Counted from the stretch's first letter, positions 7,772 through 17,261 are shown. The stretch is 64,000 nt of DNA from Staphylococcus simulans (GCF_002994445.1 NZ_MRZJ01000002.1:248001-312000), one strand, 5' to 3'. Numbers and translations are program-made. Notes: generated from the sequence alone by a model not told the origin.

Positions 7772-10700
7772 ATGATTAATCGTTTGCTGAAGTTCTCTTT
7801 AGGCAATAAATTCGCAGTCTTATTAATGGTAATTTTAGTCATCCTCGGCGGTGTCTATTCCAGTGTGAAAATGAGGCTTGAATTACTGCCTGATGTAGAA
7901 GAACCGATGATATCAGTCAATACTGTATTACCAGGTGCAACACCTGAAACAGTACAAGAAGATATCAGTGATAAAATAGATAACCAAGTCAGAGGGATGG
8001 CACATGTCAAAACCGTTAAGACACAATCTTTAGAGAATGTGTCGATGGTACAAGTCAGTTATGATGACGGGACAGACATGGATAAAGCAGAAGAAGCATT
8101 AAAGAAAGAAATAGATAAGCTTAAACTAACTGAGAATGCACAAGAACCAGAATTAACACGTAATAGTATGAATGCATTCCCAGTCGTTGTCTTTTCATTC
8201 TCTGAGAAACATGATGATTTAGAAAAAGCAACCAAAGCTATTGAATCTCAGCTGATACCGAAATTAGAAACGGTAGAGGGTGTGCAAAATGTTCAGTTGA
8301 ATGGTCAAACAGCAAGACAAGCAACGATTAAATTTAAGCAACGAGAACTTCAAGAACGCGGTATGAGTGCAAGCGGAGTAGAAGACTACATTAAAAATGC
8401 ATCCGGCAAAACACCGTTAGGTCTATTCCAATTCGGTAAAACTGAAAAATCGATTGTAGTTAATGGCGAGTTTAAATCAGCGGATGCCTTGAAGAACTTT
8501 GTGATTCCGGTCAGCGCTGCACAAGGCAGCCAAGGACAAGCAGGCGATGAAGGTTCAGACAGCAATGCGATGTCAGGCAGTATGCCAAGCAGCAGCCAAG
8601 GTCCGCAAAGCAATGAGATGGTGAAACTATCAGATATTGCAGATATTAAGATCGGACAAGAACGTGAATCGATTTCAAGAACCAACGGTGAAGATGCAGT
8701 CGATGTTCAAATTGTAAAAGCACAAGATGCGAACACCGTACAAGTTAAAAAAGATACTATTGATAAAATCAAAGCGTTCGCAAAAGATAATAAAGATATT
8801 TCGTATACGAAAGTCATGGATACAGCAAAACCGATTGAAGATTCTATCTATACAATGTTAGAAAAAGCAATTCTCGGTACAATTGTGGCTATTATTATCA
8901 TTTTATTATTCTTGCGCAATATTAGAACAACTGCTATTTCTATCGTTTCAATTCCAATGTCATTATTAATTGCGATGGTTGCGTTGAAACTTTCTGATGT
9001 TTCGTTAAACATTTTGACACTTGGTGCGTTAACCGTTGCTATCGGACGTGTGATTGATGACTCCATTGTTGTTATTGAAAATATATACAGACGGATGTCA
9101 GATCCGAATGAACGTGAAAAAGGCAATGGTTTAGTTATCAGTGCAACGGCAGAAGTCTTCAAGCCGATTATGTCGTCTACTTTAGTTACGATTGTCGTCT
9201 TCTTGCCATTGGTATTTGTAGCAGGTTCAGTAGGCGAGATGTTCAGACCGTTCGCACTTGCGATTACCTTTAGTTTATTAGCATCCTTGCTGGTATCAAT
9301 TACTATTGTGCCGGCATTAGCATCTACATTCTTCAAAAAAGGTATTAAATCGAAACAAAAACGTTCGTTAGGTGCAGTAGGCAGGGGTTATAAGCATGTC
9401 TTAAAATGGTCGTTAAATCATAAGTGGATTGTCTTATTATTAACGACTTTAATACTAGTCGGCAGTATCTTTTTAGGTGCCGCAAAAATAGGCACAAGCT
9501 TTATTTCGACTGGGGAAGACAAGTTCATGGCTTTAACTTATACGCCGCAACCGGGCGAAACGAAAGCACAAGTTCTTAAAAATGCGGAACAAGTACAAAA
9601 ATACCTCAATAGTAAAGATAAAGTGAAAATCGTACAATACTCGCTCGGCGGTCCTTCACCGATTGACCCGACAGGCAGTACAAATAATATGGCAGTGATG
9701 ATTGAATACGATAAAGATACGCAAAACTTCGATCAAGAACCAGATAAAGTATTAAAACATATCGCAGGCTTTAAACAAGAGGGCGAATGGAAATATTTAG
9801 ATATGGGTACTGGCGGCGGAAACAACTCAATGGAAGTCAAAGTCTCCGGCCCTTCATCAAAAGCTATGGAAAAAACGGTCAAAGCGATTGAAAAAGAAAT
9901 GAAAGCGACATCTGGTTTAGTCAACGTTAAATCAGATTTAACAGAAGTTTATCAGCAATACACTGTAGATGTAGATAAAAATAAAGCAACAAAAAAAGGC
10001 TTATCTGCAGGACAGCTTGCGATGGGCTTAAATCAAAATATTCCAGAGAAAACAATCACTACGATTAATGAAAAAGGACATAAAGTCGACGTGAAAGTAG
10101 AAAAAGAAAAACAAACCAACTGGACCAAAGAAAAACTGAACAACTTAGAAATTCCGACACCAACAGGCGAAAAAGTTAAACTAAATGAAATCGCAACATT
10201 GAAAGCAACACAAACACCAAGCAAGTTGATTAAAGAAGATGGCGATTATACAACAACAGTAACAGGAACAATCAGCGGTAAAGACGTCGGCGGTATTTCG
10301 CAAAAAGTGATGGATAAAGTGGATAAAATCGATAAACCTGCAAATGTAAAAATCAATTCCGGCGGTGCATCTGATGATATTGATAAAGCCATTACGCAAT
10401 TAAGTTTAGCGATGCTTGCGGCGGTCATCATTGTGTACTTAGTCCTAGTATTGACATTCAAAGGCGGTTTAGCACCGTTTACGATTCTCTTCTCATTACC
10501 ATACATTGTAATCGGAGTAGTCATCGCACTGGTATTAACCGGCGAGACATTATCTGTACCTAGTATGATCGGGGTACTGATGCTGATAGGTATTGTTGTG
10601 ACGAATGCGATTGTATTGATTGATCGTGTAATCAATAATGAGCATAGCGGTATGTCGATGAAAGAGGCATTGCTTGAAGCGGGCGGAACGAGAATTCGTC

Positions 10701-10927
10701 CAATCTTGATGACAGCACTTGCGACAATCGGAGCCTTAGCACCAATGCTGTTTGGTCAAGATAGTTCTATCTTGATTTCAAAAGGTTTAGCCGCAACGGT
10801 AATCGGCGGATTGGTTTCATCAACATTACTCACTTTGATTGTAGTACCTGTGATTTATGAAATTTTATTTACAATGAAAGCTAAATTAGCAGGCATGTTT
10901 CAATCAAAAGATAAAAATAAACATTAA
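7772..10927 (+). CDS. RND superfamily (HAE1/AcrB-like) efflux transporter
   Basis: This large proton-driven membrane transporter of 1051 residues is homologous to AcrB, but here sits in a Gram-positive cell without an outer membrane. It has one N-terminal helix, a large extracytoplasmic domain, helices 2-6 (about 365-540), a second large domain and helices 8-12 (about 885-1040). The helix-4 proton-relay aspartates are present (VIDDSIVVIEN, about 429-430). The helix-10 position that is lysine in AcrB appears as threonine (VVTNAIVLID, about 944). A Ser/Gly/Gln-rich stretch at about 249-285 looks like a flexible insertion. The ribosome site is AGGGGG. Location right after fmhB matches S. aureus. 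The substrate is unknown; lipids are one possibility. Confidence 0.93.
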   Translation: MINRLLKFSLGNKFAVLLMVILVILGGVYSSVKMRLELLPDVEEPMISVNTVLPGATPETVQEDISDKIDNQVRGMAHVKTVKTQSLENVSMVQVSYDDGTDMDKAEEALKKEIDKLKLTENAQEPELTRNSMNAFPVVVFSFSEKHDDLEKATKAIESQLIPKLETVEGVQNVQLNGQTARQATIKFKQRELQERGMSASGVEDYIKNASGKTPLGLFQFGKTEKSIVVNGEFKSADALKNFVIPVSAAQGSQGQAGDEGSDSNAMSGSMPSSSQGPQSNEMVKLSDIADIKIGQERESISRTNGEDAVDVQIVKAQDANTVQVKKDTIDKIKAFAKDNKDISYTKVMDTAKPIEDSIYTMLEKAILGTIVAIIIILLFLRNIRTTAISIVSIPMSLLIAMVALKLSDVSLNILTLGALTVAIGRVIDDSIVVIENIYRRMSDPNEREKGNGLVISATAEVFKPIMSSTLVTIVVFLPLVFVAGSVGEMFRPFALAITFSLLASLLVSITIVPALASTFFKKGIKSKQKRSLGAVGRGYKHVLKWSLNHKWIVLLLTTLILVGSIFLGAAKIGTSFISTGEDKFMALTYTPQPGETKAQVLKNAEQVQKYLNSKDKVKIVQYSLGGPSPIDPTGSTNNMAVMIEYDKDTQNFDQEPDKVLKHIAGFKQEGEWKYLDMGTGGGNNSMEVKVSGPSSKAMEKTVKAIEKEMKATSGLVNVKSDLTEVYQQYTVDVDKNKATKKGLSAGQLAMGLNQNIPEKTITTINEKGHKVDVKVEKEKQTNWTKEKLNNLEIPTPTGEKVKLNEIATLKATQTPSKLIKEDGDYTTTVTGTISGKDVGGISQKVMDKVDKIDKPANVKINSGGASDDIDKAITQLSLAMLAAVIIVYLVLVLTFKGGLAPFTILFSLPYIVIGVVIALVLTGETLSVPSMIGVLMLIGIVVTNAIVLIDRVINNEHSGMSMKEALLEAGGTRIRPILMTALATIGALAPMLFGQDSSILISKGLAATVIGGLVSSTLLTLIVVPVIYEILFTMKAKLAGMFQSKDKNKH

Positions 10928-10960
10928 ATAAACTGCTGACGAAAGTCTCAGAATAATAGC

Positions 10961-11001
10961 AGCGCACATTCTGTTTGAAGCTAACAGGGTGTGCGTTTTC
11001 T
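10961..11001 (+). terminator. Terminator after the RND gene
   Basis: The arms CGCACA (10962-10967) and TGTGCG (10989-10994), extended inward by CTGTT/AACAG, are followed by TTTTCTT. Confidence 0.75.
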
Positions 11002-11072
11002 TATGAATTCGAGTAGATGTACATGAAAAGGATTAATTAACTCAAAAAATTCTGAAAAATTTGAATGTTATC

Positions 11073-11101
11073 TTCACATATATCTATAAAGGTTCTATAA
11101 T
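11073..11101 (+). promoter_or_regulatory. Predicted sigma-A promoter for the membrane protein-amidohydrolase pair
   Basis: The elements are -35 TTCACA (11073-11078), a 17-bp spacer and a perfect -10 TATAAT (11096-11101). The start codon of the next gene is about 30 nt beyond the expected transcription start. Confidence 0.65.
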
Positions 11102-11138
11102 TGATTAAATATAAATAGAAAGGAAACGGAGGTAACAT

Positions 11139-12320
11139 ATGGAGTTATTGATCGCATTTTTAGTAGTAATGGTATTTATCTTTATCGGGGAGTGGGGGTC
11201 TAATTTTTCAAAGGCATACATACCTTCTGTATTTATCACTGCCGCTTTATTTACCATCGGCTTTTGGACATTTTTGCCTAAGGATATGGTGAGTCACGCA
11301 TCGTTTGGGACAGAGTTTGTGACAATTGCAATTCCTTTATTATTGGTGCATTTAGGAACAATGATGGATTTAAAACAATTATTAGCACAGTGGAAAGCTG
11401 TCGTTATTGCACTGTCAGGTACTCTTGGAACAATGGTGTTGACATTAACTATAGGGACATTGATATTTGATTGGCATACTGTTGTGGCTGCAGTTCCGCC
11501 ATTAACCGGCGGTGTGATTTCAGTCGCATTGATGTCAGATGGTTTGAAAGCAGAAGGGCTAACGGCTTTAGTAGCTATTCCGGTTGCTATGTATATTACA
11601 CACAGTATTATCGGTTATCCTTTAACATCAGTGGTGTTAAAGCGAGAAGGGAAACGGTTATTAAAAGAAGCAGATATGCATTCAGTGTCAGCTGTACAAC
11701 AAGGGGCGCAATCTGACACATTTGCGCGTGAAGAAAAGCAACCGTCATTATTTAAGAGCGAGAAATTGCAGACGCCTGCATTTTTGCTCGCAAAAGTGGC
11801 TGTAGTAGCAGTCTTAGCTGTGTTACTTGAGAAACTTACTAATAAGGCAGTGAATGGTAATGTGATTGCATTAGTACTTGGCGTAATCTTTCATCAGCTC
11901 GGCTTCTTAGAAAAACAAATTCTCAACAAAGCAAAAGTATTTAATTGGCTGATGTATGGCTTGCTGGCATTTGTATTTTCACAGTTAAGCATGACCACAC
12001 CTAAAGTATTAAGCGGCATTATGATTCAAATTTTAGTTTTGATTGTGTTAGGTATTATCGGTATGTATTTGGCTTCATTCTTATTAGCAAAACCTTTAAA
12101 GCTCAGCAAAGATATGGCGTTTGCGACTTCGCTGACTGCACTTTTCGGTTTTCCTGCTGACTACATCTTAACGAAAGAAGTGGTCAATAACTTAACCCAT
12201 GATCAAAAGCAGCGTGCTTATTTATTTGATTATATGATGCCTAAGATGCTTGTAGGCGGTTTTGCGACAGTATCAGTCGCATCAATTATTATTGCATCGA
12301 TATTCTTAAAATTATTATAG
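11139..12320 (+). CDS. Polytopic membrane protein, probable permease of unknown substrate
   Basis: This integral membrane protein of 393 residues has about ten to eleven hydrophobic segments. A hydrophilic loop near residues 170-205 (KREGKRLLKEAD, then EEKQPS) splits it into two halves. A PPLTGGVISVALMSDG block (about 120-135) recalls the gly-rich re-entrant loops of Na+/glutamate-type symporters, but I do not recognise the family securely. The ribosome site is GGAGG with good spacing. The amidohydrolase gene begins 18 nt after its stop, so the two are almost certainly co-transcribed. Uptake of the hydrolase's substrate is the simplest guess. Confidence 0.8.
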   Translation: MELLIAFLVVMVFIFIGEWGSNFSKAYIPSVFITAALFTIGFWTFLPKDMVSHASFGTEFVTIAIPLLLVHLGTMMDLKQLLAQWKAVVIALSGTLGTMVLTLTIGTLIFDWHTVVAAVPPLTGGVISVALMSDGLKAEGLTALVAIPVAMYITHSIIGYPLTSVVLKREGKRLLKEADMHSVSAVQQGAQSDTFAREEKQPSLFKSEKLQTPAFLLAKVAVVAVLAVLLEKLTNKAVNGNVIALVLGVIFHQLGFLEKQILNKAKVFNWLMYGLLAFVFSQLSMTTPKVLSGIMIQILVLIVLGIIGMYLASFLLAKPLKLSKDMAFATSLTALFGFPADYILTKEVVNNLTHDQKQRAYLFDYMMPKMLVGGFATVSVASIIIASIFLKLL

Positions 12321-12338
12321 AGAAAGGGTAGATTTAAA

Positions 12339-13508
12339 GTGACTAAAGTACTTTTTAAACATGCACATGTATTCAATGGAGAAACGATGGAACAAGATGC
12401 ACAAATTGCGCTGGATACAAACAGCGGCAGATTTATCAGCCCATCAGAAGCAGTGGATGAAACAATAGACTTAAAAGGAAAATACGTTGTACCTGGACTT
12501 ATCAATGCGCATACACATATCGTTGCTGATCCTGAAGGAAAAGTTTCTCAATTAGGTTCACCAGAAAATGATGCAGTTACAGCAACATATTCAGCGTTAA
12601 AGAATTTAAAAGCACTCTTAAACGACGGGGTAACGTATATCAGAGATGTGGGTTCTATTTATGATGTAGATTTGAAATTATCTGCACTTGAAAAGCAAGG
12701 CGAGTTCACTGCACCAGGCATTGTTGCTTCAGGGAGTCCATTAACAATGACAGGCGGCCACTTCAGCGAAGGCAGTTATGAAGTAGATGGTGTCGATGAA
12801 GTTCGTAAATATGCGAGAAAATTATTGAAAAAGGGTGCAGATAATCTGAAATTGATGGCGACCGGAGGAGTTTCCTTCAACGGGGAAACACCGCATGATG
12901 TTCAAATGTCAAAAGAAGAAATGGAAGCTGCAGTAGTTGAAGCACATCATAAAGGCAGAACTGCTTGTGCACATGCACAAGGCACAGAAGGTATTAAAAA
13001 TGCTGTATTAGCAGGTGTGGATTCGATTGAACACGCAGTATATTTAGATGATGAAGCGATTCAATTATGCTTGGATCATCATACATTTATTGTTCCGACA
13101 TTGATTGCACCGTATGCAATTAATCAGCATCAAGAGATTCTGCCAGATTTCATGGTTAAGAAATCATTGGAAATTGAAGCGGCACATTTTGAAAGTATCG
13201 GCAAAGCAGCTAAAGCAGGTGTGAAACTTGCCTTAGGTACAGATTCAGGTACTGCAATGAATAACTTTGATACACACTCTACTTTCGAAATGGAATTGAT
13301 GACACGTACTGGCGCTACGAACTTGCAGACATTGCAAGCCGCAACGATCAATGCAGCGGAGTTGTTGAATATTAGTAAGGATGCAGGTTCAATAGAAGAA
13401 GGCAAATTAGCAGACTTCATTGTACTAGACCATAATCCATTAGAAGATATCAAAGTACTGCAAGGCGAGAAGACTGTGTATAAAAAAGGACATAAAGTTG
13501 CACGTTAA
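12339..13508 (+). CDS. Metal-dependent amidohydrolase (prolidase/imidazolonepropionase-like)
   Basis: This cytosolic hydrolase has 389 residues and no signal peptide. It shows the full metal site of the amidohydrolase superfamily: HxH at 58-60 (NAHTH), a candidate carboxylated lysine at 171 (LKLMATGG), histidines 212 (ACAHAQG) and 232 (SIEHAVY) and aspartate 302 (LGTDSGT). This layout resembles binuclear zinc Xaa-Pro/Xaa-Lys dipeptidases of the imidazolonepropionase-like group. The small N- and C-terminal beta-sandwich halves are visible (KVLFKHAHVFNGE and GKLADFIVLDHNPLEDI). The start is GTG. It is co-transcribed with the membrane protein upstream. The substrate is probably a dipeptide or cyclic amide, but it cannot be fixed from sequence. 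Confidence 0.9.
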   Translation: MTKVLFKHAHVFNGETMEQDAQIALDTNSGRFISPSEAVDETIDLKGKYVVPGLINAHTHIVADPEGKVSQLGSPENDAVTATYSALKNLKALLNDGVTYIRDVGSIYDVDLKLSALEKQGEFTAPGIVASGSPLTMTGGHFSEGSYEVDGVDEVRKYARKLLKKGADNLKLMATGGVSFNGETPHDVQMSKEEMEAAVVEAHHKGRTACAHAQGTEGIKNAVLAGVDSIEHAVYLDDEAIQLCLDHHTFIVPTLIAPYAINQHQEILPDFMVKKSLEIEAAHFESIGKAAKAGVKLALGTDSGTAMNNFDTHSTFEMELMTRTGATNLQTLQAATINAAELLNISKDAGSIEEGKLADFIVLDHNPLEDIKVLQGEKTVYKKGHKVAR

Positions 13509-13521
13509 TCATATATATAGA

Positions 13522-13561
13522 AAATCCCCTCAACGCTGTAAAAAGAGCGTCAAGGGGATTT
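13522..13561. terminator. Bidirectional terminator between the amidohydrolase and a convergent membrane gene
   Basis: The arms 13522-13537 and 13546-13561 pair (AAATCCCC with GGGGATTT outside, ACGCT with AGCGT inside). Two positions pair only as wobbles, on the minus-strand RNA. A/T-rich ends on both sides fit use in both directions. Confidence 0.8.
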
Positions 13562-13567
13562 CCTTTA

Positions 13568-13888
13568 TTAATAAACGATAAATGTTAGAATAACACTGAT
13601 TACAAAAATGAAAAGGGTCATCATGTTTAAGAGGAATACACCTTTTTTATCACCTTTTGTATACTTGAAGGCTGTAATTTCCACGTTGCCGACAAGCATT
13701 ACAATGACCGCAAATTCCCACCATGCTGCAGGAGGGACAGTTAAACTTGTCATCGCTGCGACAAGTATCAGCAAAACACCCATTACCATACGCAAGATAC
13801 TGCTGAAAACAGAACGCATCTTATATATACTGATGAAACTTACGAATAAGTAAAGAATGGGTAATAATAACATATACAGTTGCATCAT
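13568..13888 (-). CDS. Small membrane protein, unknown function
   Basis: This 106-residue protein has four hydrophobic segments (about residues 3-22, 30-46, 56-70 and 84-104) and a basic loop between them (KYTKGDKKG). The start at 13888 (MMQLYM) is chosen because GAAAGGAAG lies about 6 nt before it; an upstream in-frame ATG has no ribosome site. It shares a terminator with the convergent amidohydrolase gene. I see no motif that gives a function. Confidence 0.7.
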   Translation of the reverse strand: MMQLYMLLLPILYLFVSFISIYKMRSVFSSILRMVMGVLLILVAAMTSLTVPPAAWWEFAVIVMLVGNVEITAFKYTKGDKKGVFLLNMMTLFIFVISVILTFIVY

Positions 13889-13948
13889 GTGAACTTCCTT
13901 TCTGGGCACACATTGATGGATGCCTCAGCATATCAAAGGTGCAAAGCA

Positions 13949-14116
13949 CTATTGTTGATTTATTTGCGAACGTACGTGTGCGATTTCTTGTTCAATTTGT
14001 TCAAGCTGTTTAATCAGCGGGTCGACTTCTTGACCAGTAGATTCGCGCTTTTCCAAATCATCTTGCAAGCGTACGTAATCTTGTTTTAATTCTGCTAATT
14101 GACTTTCCAAATTCAA
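13949..14116 (-). CDS. Short coiled-coil protein, unknown function
   Basis: The predicted protein has 55 residues and is almost entirely helical and charged, with heptad-like spacing of leucine, valine and isoleucine from residue 3 to 50 (LESQLAELKQDYVRLQDDLE, then IKQLEQIEQEI). I chose the TTG at 14116 because AAGGTGG sits about 7-9 nt upstream; the longer frame from 14149 has no ribosome site. It lies upstream of the small membrane gene on the same strand. Short staphylococcal coiled-coil proteins of this kind exist, but none has a role I can name. Confidence 0.65.
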   Translation of the reverse strand: MNLESQLAELKQDYVRLQDDLEKRESTGQEVDPLIKQLEQIEQEIAHVRSQINQQ

Positions 14117-14252
14117 TAGAAACACCACCTTATTGATTTTTATTATCAATAGTAATAGTATAGCATGGAAACTTTATAGATGTAATTGAAGAAAAATGAC
14201 ATTTGTCAGTCTACGTTTGAAATTTAAATATAAAGAGAAAGAAGGATGACTT

Positions 14253-15164
14253 ATGACAGGCAAATTCGTAATCATAGTCTTGTTGATTATACTCGGCTAT
14301 GTATTAAAAAGAATTAATATATTAAAAGAAGAAGACAGTCAAGTCTTAGCCAAACTAGTCCTAAATGTTACATTACCTGCGTTAGTCATCGTCAATCTGA
14401 ATAAAGCTGATTTAGATATCTCGTTATCGGTATTGCTGTTAATGATGATTATTTATGGTGTAATCGCAAAAATCATCGCAATCAGCTTCTTCTTAAAATA
14501 TGATAATGAAATGCGCGGTACCATCGGTATGATGATGGCATCGTTAAACATAGGATTATTTGCTTATCCTTTAGTACAAGCCATCTGGCCAAAAGTCGGT
14601 ATGATTTATTTTGGTATGGCAGATATCGGCGGTGCCATCATTATGTTTGGTGTGACTTACTTTGTAGGCAACTATTTCAGTAATGCAGAAGGCAATACTT
14701 TCAATGTGAAATTCTTATTACTGAATTTAGTACGTTCTATTCCGCTCATGACGTATTTGATTATGTTCGGTCTAAATATGAGCAAGCTTCATTTGCCTGA
14801 TGCCATGATTCGATTCTTTGATGTGGTATCTCAAGCCAACATGCCGCTATCCATGATTTTACTTGGTCTAATGCTCAACTTCAGAGTAGAACGCAAATTC
14901 TTGCCTGTCGCATTGAAGTATTTAGCTATACACTATGGTTTTGGTTTGGTTGCAGGTTTGTTAGTTTATTTCTTCCTGCCTGTATCAGATCAAATGATTA
15001 AAACAACTTTAATGGTTATTTGGCTTTTGCCGATTGGTGTAGCAGTCATTCCATATTCGATTCAATTGAGATATCGAACATTGCCTCTGATAGGAATGAC
15101 GACCAATATGACCATTATTATCAGTATTTTTATTCTTTATTTTTATCAAATGTTCTTTGTATAA
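14253..15164 (+). CDS. AEC family transporter (auxin efflux carrier-like permease)
   Basis: This 303-residue membrane protein of the AEC/MdcF family exports or moves small organic anions. About ten hydrophobic segments are arranged as two five-helix halves, split by a loop near residues 145-155. The first half has the family's broken-helix region with NVTLPALVIVNL near residues 43-54. The corresponding second-half segment is NMPLSMILLGLML (about 200-212). The ribosome site GAAAGAAGGA precedes the ATG at good spacing. It appears monocistronic, with a terminator directly after. The substrate is unknown; malate or other carboxylates are usual guesses in this family. Confidence 0.87.
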   Translation: MTGKFVIIVLLIILGYVLKRINILKEEDSQVLAKLVLNVTLPALVIVNLNKADLDISLSVLLLMMIIYGVIAKIIAISFFLKYDNEMRGTIGMMMASLNIGLFAYPLVQAIWPKVGMIYFGMADIGGAIIMFGVTYFVGNYFSNAEGNTFNVKFLLLNLVRSIPLMTYLIMFGLNMSKLHLPDAMIRFFDVVSQANMPLSMILLGLMLNFRVERKFLPVALKYLAIHYGFGLVAGLLVYFFLPVSDQMIKTTLMVIWLLPIGVAVIPYSIQLRYRTLPLIGMTTNMTIIISIFILYFYQMFFV

Positions 15165-15167
15165 GAG

Positions 15168-15215
15168 AAAGGGATAGTATAACAACTGGTGCAGCTGTTA
15201 TACTATCCCTTCTTT
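15168..15215 (+). terminator. Terminator after the AEC transporter
   Basis: A 14-bp stem pairs GGGATAGTATAACA (15171-15184) with its complement (15196-15209) around an 11-nt loop, followed by TCTTT. Flanking AAA and TTT extend the stem. Confidence 0.85.
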
Positions 15216-15278
15216 AATACATACATTAAAGCTTGATACTGGCTTACATTACTTTAAATGCTTTCACATCGAAACTTA

Positions 15279-16133
15279 TTAAGCTTTTAATCCTCCAAGT
15301 ACAAAGGCAGCCGCAACAATTAAGATGATGCCTAATCCGATTCCGATTAATTGGCGTTTGTCTTTACGTTCTTTCAATAAGAAGATACCGCCAAGTGTAG
15401 AGACGATGACTAATAATTGCGAGAAGGAGAAACTTGTCGCAACACCGACTTTCGGTTGTGAGAAGAATAAGAACAAGTTGCCGATAGCCCATACTACACC
15501 AGGTATAATATTTCGGATAGTATAGCGTTTTGAAGTTTGGTGATTGACAGATAATAAAAATCCGCCGATAGCCATACCGATTGATTGGAAGAACAATGCG
15601 TCTAAGCCATTGACGCCAAAGATTTGTGCGATGACTACATAAACGACATAGCCTACCGTAGAAATCAGCAAGATTGGAATGGCTCTGCCTAGAGATTTAG
15701 AACCTTCTGATGTTTCATGTTTCGCTTTCAGCGATGTTAATGCAATACCGGCTACTAAGAGAATCATAGCGAAAATACCTAACATGACTTGAGTACTTGT
15801 ACTCCATTCACCTAAGAAGACAGCACTGAAGAGTGTAGTTCCGACTAACTGCATACCTGTTGAAATCGGCATTGTTTTAGAAACGCCGATCAATTGAACA
15901 GAACGTAATTGATAACCTTGGCCGAGTGCCCAAAACGCACCGGAAATCAAGCCGACAATGATGACTTTTGGTTCAAAGCTCGCATGTCCTGTGAGCAGTA
16001 ATATAATACCTACAATCAAAGCACCGAGTGTTGTGCCTCGGATTTGATTATAAGGACCGCCTCCAACAAGTACGTTAATCAGGACAACGCTGCCCCAAAA
16101 GAGTGCAGGAAGCAATGCAATAAGTAAATCCAT
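15279..16133 (-). CDS. glcU: Glucose uptake protein GlcU (GRP family)
   Basis: GlcU is a ten-helix membrane carrier that takes up glucose by a PTS-independent, probably proton-coupled route. The 284-residue length and the N-terminus [20 protein letters not shown] match the staphylococcal and bacillar GlcU family, a drug/metabolite transporter-like fold with two five-helix repeats. Segments such as [12 protein letters not shown] (about 66-77) and [16 protein letters not shown] (about 235-250) fit. In S. xylosus and Bacillus, as I recall, glcU is next to glucose 1-dehydrogenase. Here the probable gdh lies about 5 kb away, on the same strand, with topB and a purine permease between. Glucose brought in unphosphorylated would then be oxidised or phosphorylated by glucokinase. 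Confidence 0.9.
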   Translation of the reverse strand: MDLLIALLPALFWGSVVLINVLVGGGPYNQIRGTTLGALIVGIILLLTGHASFEPKVIIVGLISGAFWALGQGYQLRSVQLIGVSKTMPISTGMQLVGTTLFSAVFLGEWSTSTQVMLGIFAMILLVAGIALTSLKAKHETSEGSKSLGRAIPILLISTVGYVVYVVIAQIFGVNGLDALFFQSIGMAIGGFLLSVNHQTSKRYTIRNIIPGVVWAIGNLFLFFSQPKVGVATSFSFSQLLVIVSTLGGIFLLKERKDKRQLIGIGLGIILIVAAAFVLGGLKA

Positions 16134-16209
16134 TTAGTTTTCTTTCCTTTCTAGATTAAACTTCCCCTTTGTTAGAAATAGAATAAAGCATCAGCAAATA
16201 AAATGAAAA

Positions 16210-16248
16210 TAAAAAGTTTGCTGAAAGGGGGTACCTCTCAGCAAACTT
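16210..16248 (-). terminator. Terminator of the GNAT gene
   Basis: On the minus strand, AAGTTTGCTGA pairs with the complementary arm (16214-16224 with 16238-16248) and is followed by a T-rich stretch. Confidence 0.8.
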
Positions 16249-16251
16249 GTA

Positions 16252-17118
16252 TTACTCTTTAATGTATTTGAATTTTTTGCGTTCTGAACGGATGTCAAAA
16301 CCGAGTTCACTGAAACGATCTACTAAGCGATCGTTTTTACTGCGGATTTTGAAATAAACTTTTTGGATAGTATCTCGTTTAAAAGCATAGTTGATTGCAT
16401 AACTTAACAAATTGAAAGCAATACCTTCGTTGCGGTAATCCGTATGCGACGAGAAGTATTTGATTTCTGCTGATTGTTTATCAGGTTTGATTTGCAAATA
16501 AAGGTAACCTTTTAAGATGCCTTCAGAAACGAAGAAGAACAATTGATTATTCTCATCAATAGTATTAACGATTTCAGAAGCTGTCATCGCTTCACGTCTG
16601 AAAATTTTATGGTGCAACGGTTCAAAATGTGTGAAAAAGGCTTTGTGATAAGGAATAATATGCCGTTGTGCTTCATTACTTGTTTCAATCGTATGATCAG
16701 TTGAAAGGTAGTAATCCGTAAACGTGTAATGTGCATCAATTGCTTTCATCAATGAACTTTTATAGTCGCTTGTTACATCGAATGAAAAGTTGAAATGTGC
16801 ACCTTTTGGTTGTGCGTCGGCCAATGTTTCGAATAACTGTTTGAATGCTTGTGCATCAAGTTGATAATTTGGAGCTAGAAAAGGTCCGACCATTTTAAAG
16901 TGTTGTGTATCATAAGAAAAACCGCCCATCAGCATTTGTATCTCATCGGTATCATTAACTAAGGCATACACACCTGTATCATGTTTTAATGCGTCAATAC
17001 TTTGCGACAAAGCAACATTCTTTTGATGCAGCTTGTATATATACGAACACATGGACGTATCGGCTTGGTGGATAAAGCTTTGGATGTCTTGAGCAGAATC
17101 TATCTGAATTGCTTTCAT
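16252..17118 (-). CDS. GNAT family N-acetyltransferase
   Basis: This cytosolic protein has 288 residues. The C-terminal half (about 165-285) is GNAT-like: a strand with IKYFSSHTDYRNEGIAFNLL (acetyl-CoA loop NEGIAF), then a helix and a terminal KVYFKIRSKNDRLVDRFSELGF. The N-terminal half is less typical and may be a second, degenerate acetyltransferase fold. The start at 17118 is supported by AAGGAGG about 6 nt upstream; the open frame extends far upstream but lacks signals there. It is divergent from topB. The acceptor substrate is unknown. Confidence 0.85.
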   Translation of the reverse strand: MKAIQIDSAQDIQSFIHQADTSMCSYIYKLHQKNVALSQSIDALKHDTGVYALVNDTDEIQMLMGGFSYDTQHFKMVGPFLAPNYQLDAQAFKQLFETLADAQPKGAHFNFSFDVTSDYKSSLMKAIDAHYTFTDYYLSTDHTIETSNEAQRHIIPYHKAFFTHFEPLHHKIFRREAMTASEIVNTIDENNQLFFFVSEGILKGYLYLQIKPDKQSAEIKYFSSHTDYRNEGIAFNLLSYAINYAFKRDTIQKVYFKIRSKNDRLVDRFSELGFDIRSERKKFKYIKE

Positions 17119-17160
17119 AAGAACCTCCTTGGTTGTCTGATAAACAGCAGCTTTGTTTTT

Positions 17161-17188
17161 ATTATACTGTGTTTTGAAGTGAGATAAA
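17161..17188 (-). promoter_or_regulatory. Predicted promoter of the GNAT gene
   Basis: On the minus strand, -35 TTTATC (17188-17183), a 16-bp spacer and a perfect -10 TATAAT (17166-17161) lie about 40 nt before the start codon. Confidence 0.5.
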
Positions 17189-17261
17189 AGGAAAGGTGGG
17201 GAAACAAGTACAATAAATCGTGTTACAATAGATATACGATTTTTTGGAAAGGACAGTAAAT

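Noticed and set aside
8386-10635. Long reading frames antisense to the RND gene
   Set aside because: They have no ribosome sites or recognisable domains and mirror the codon pattern of the sense gene.
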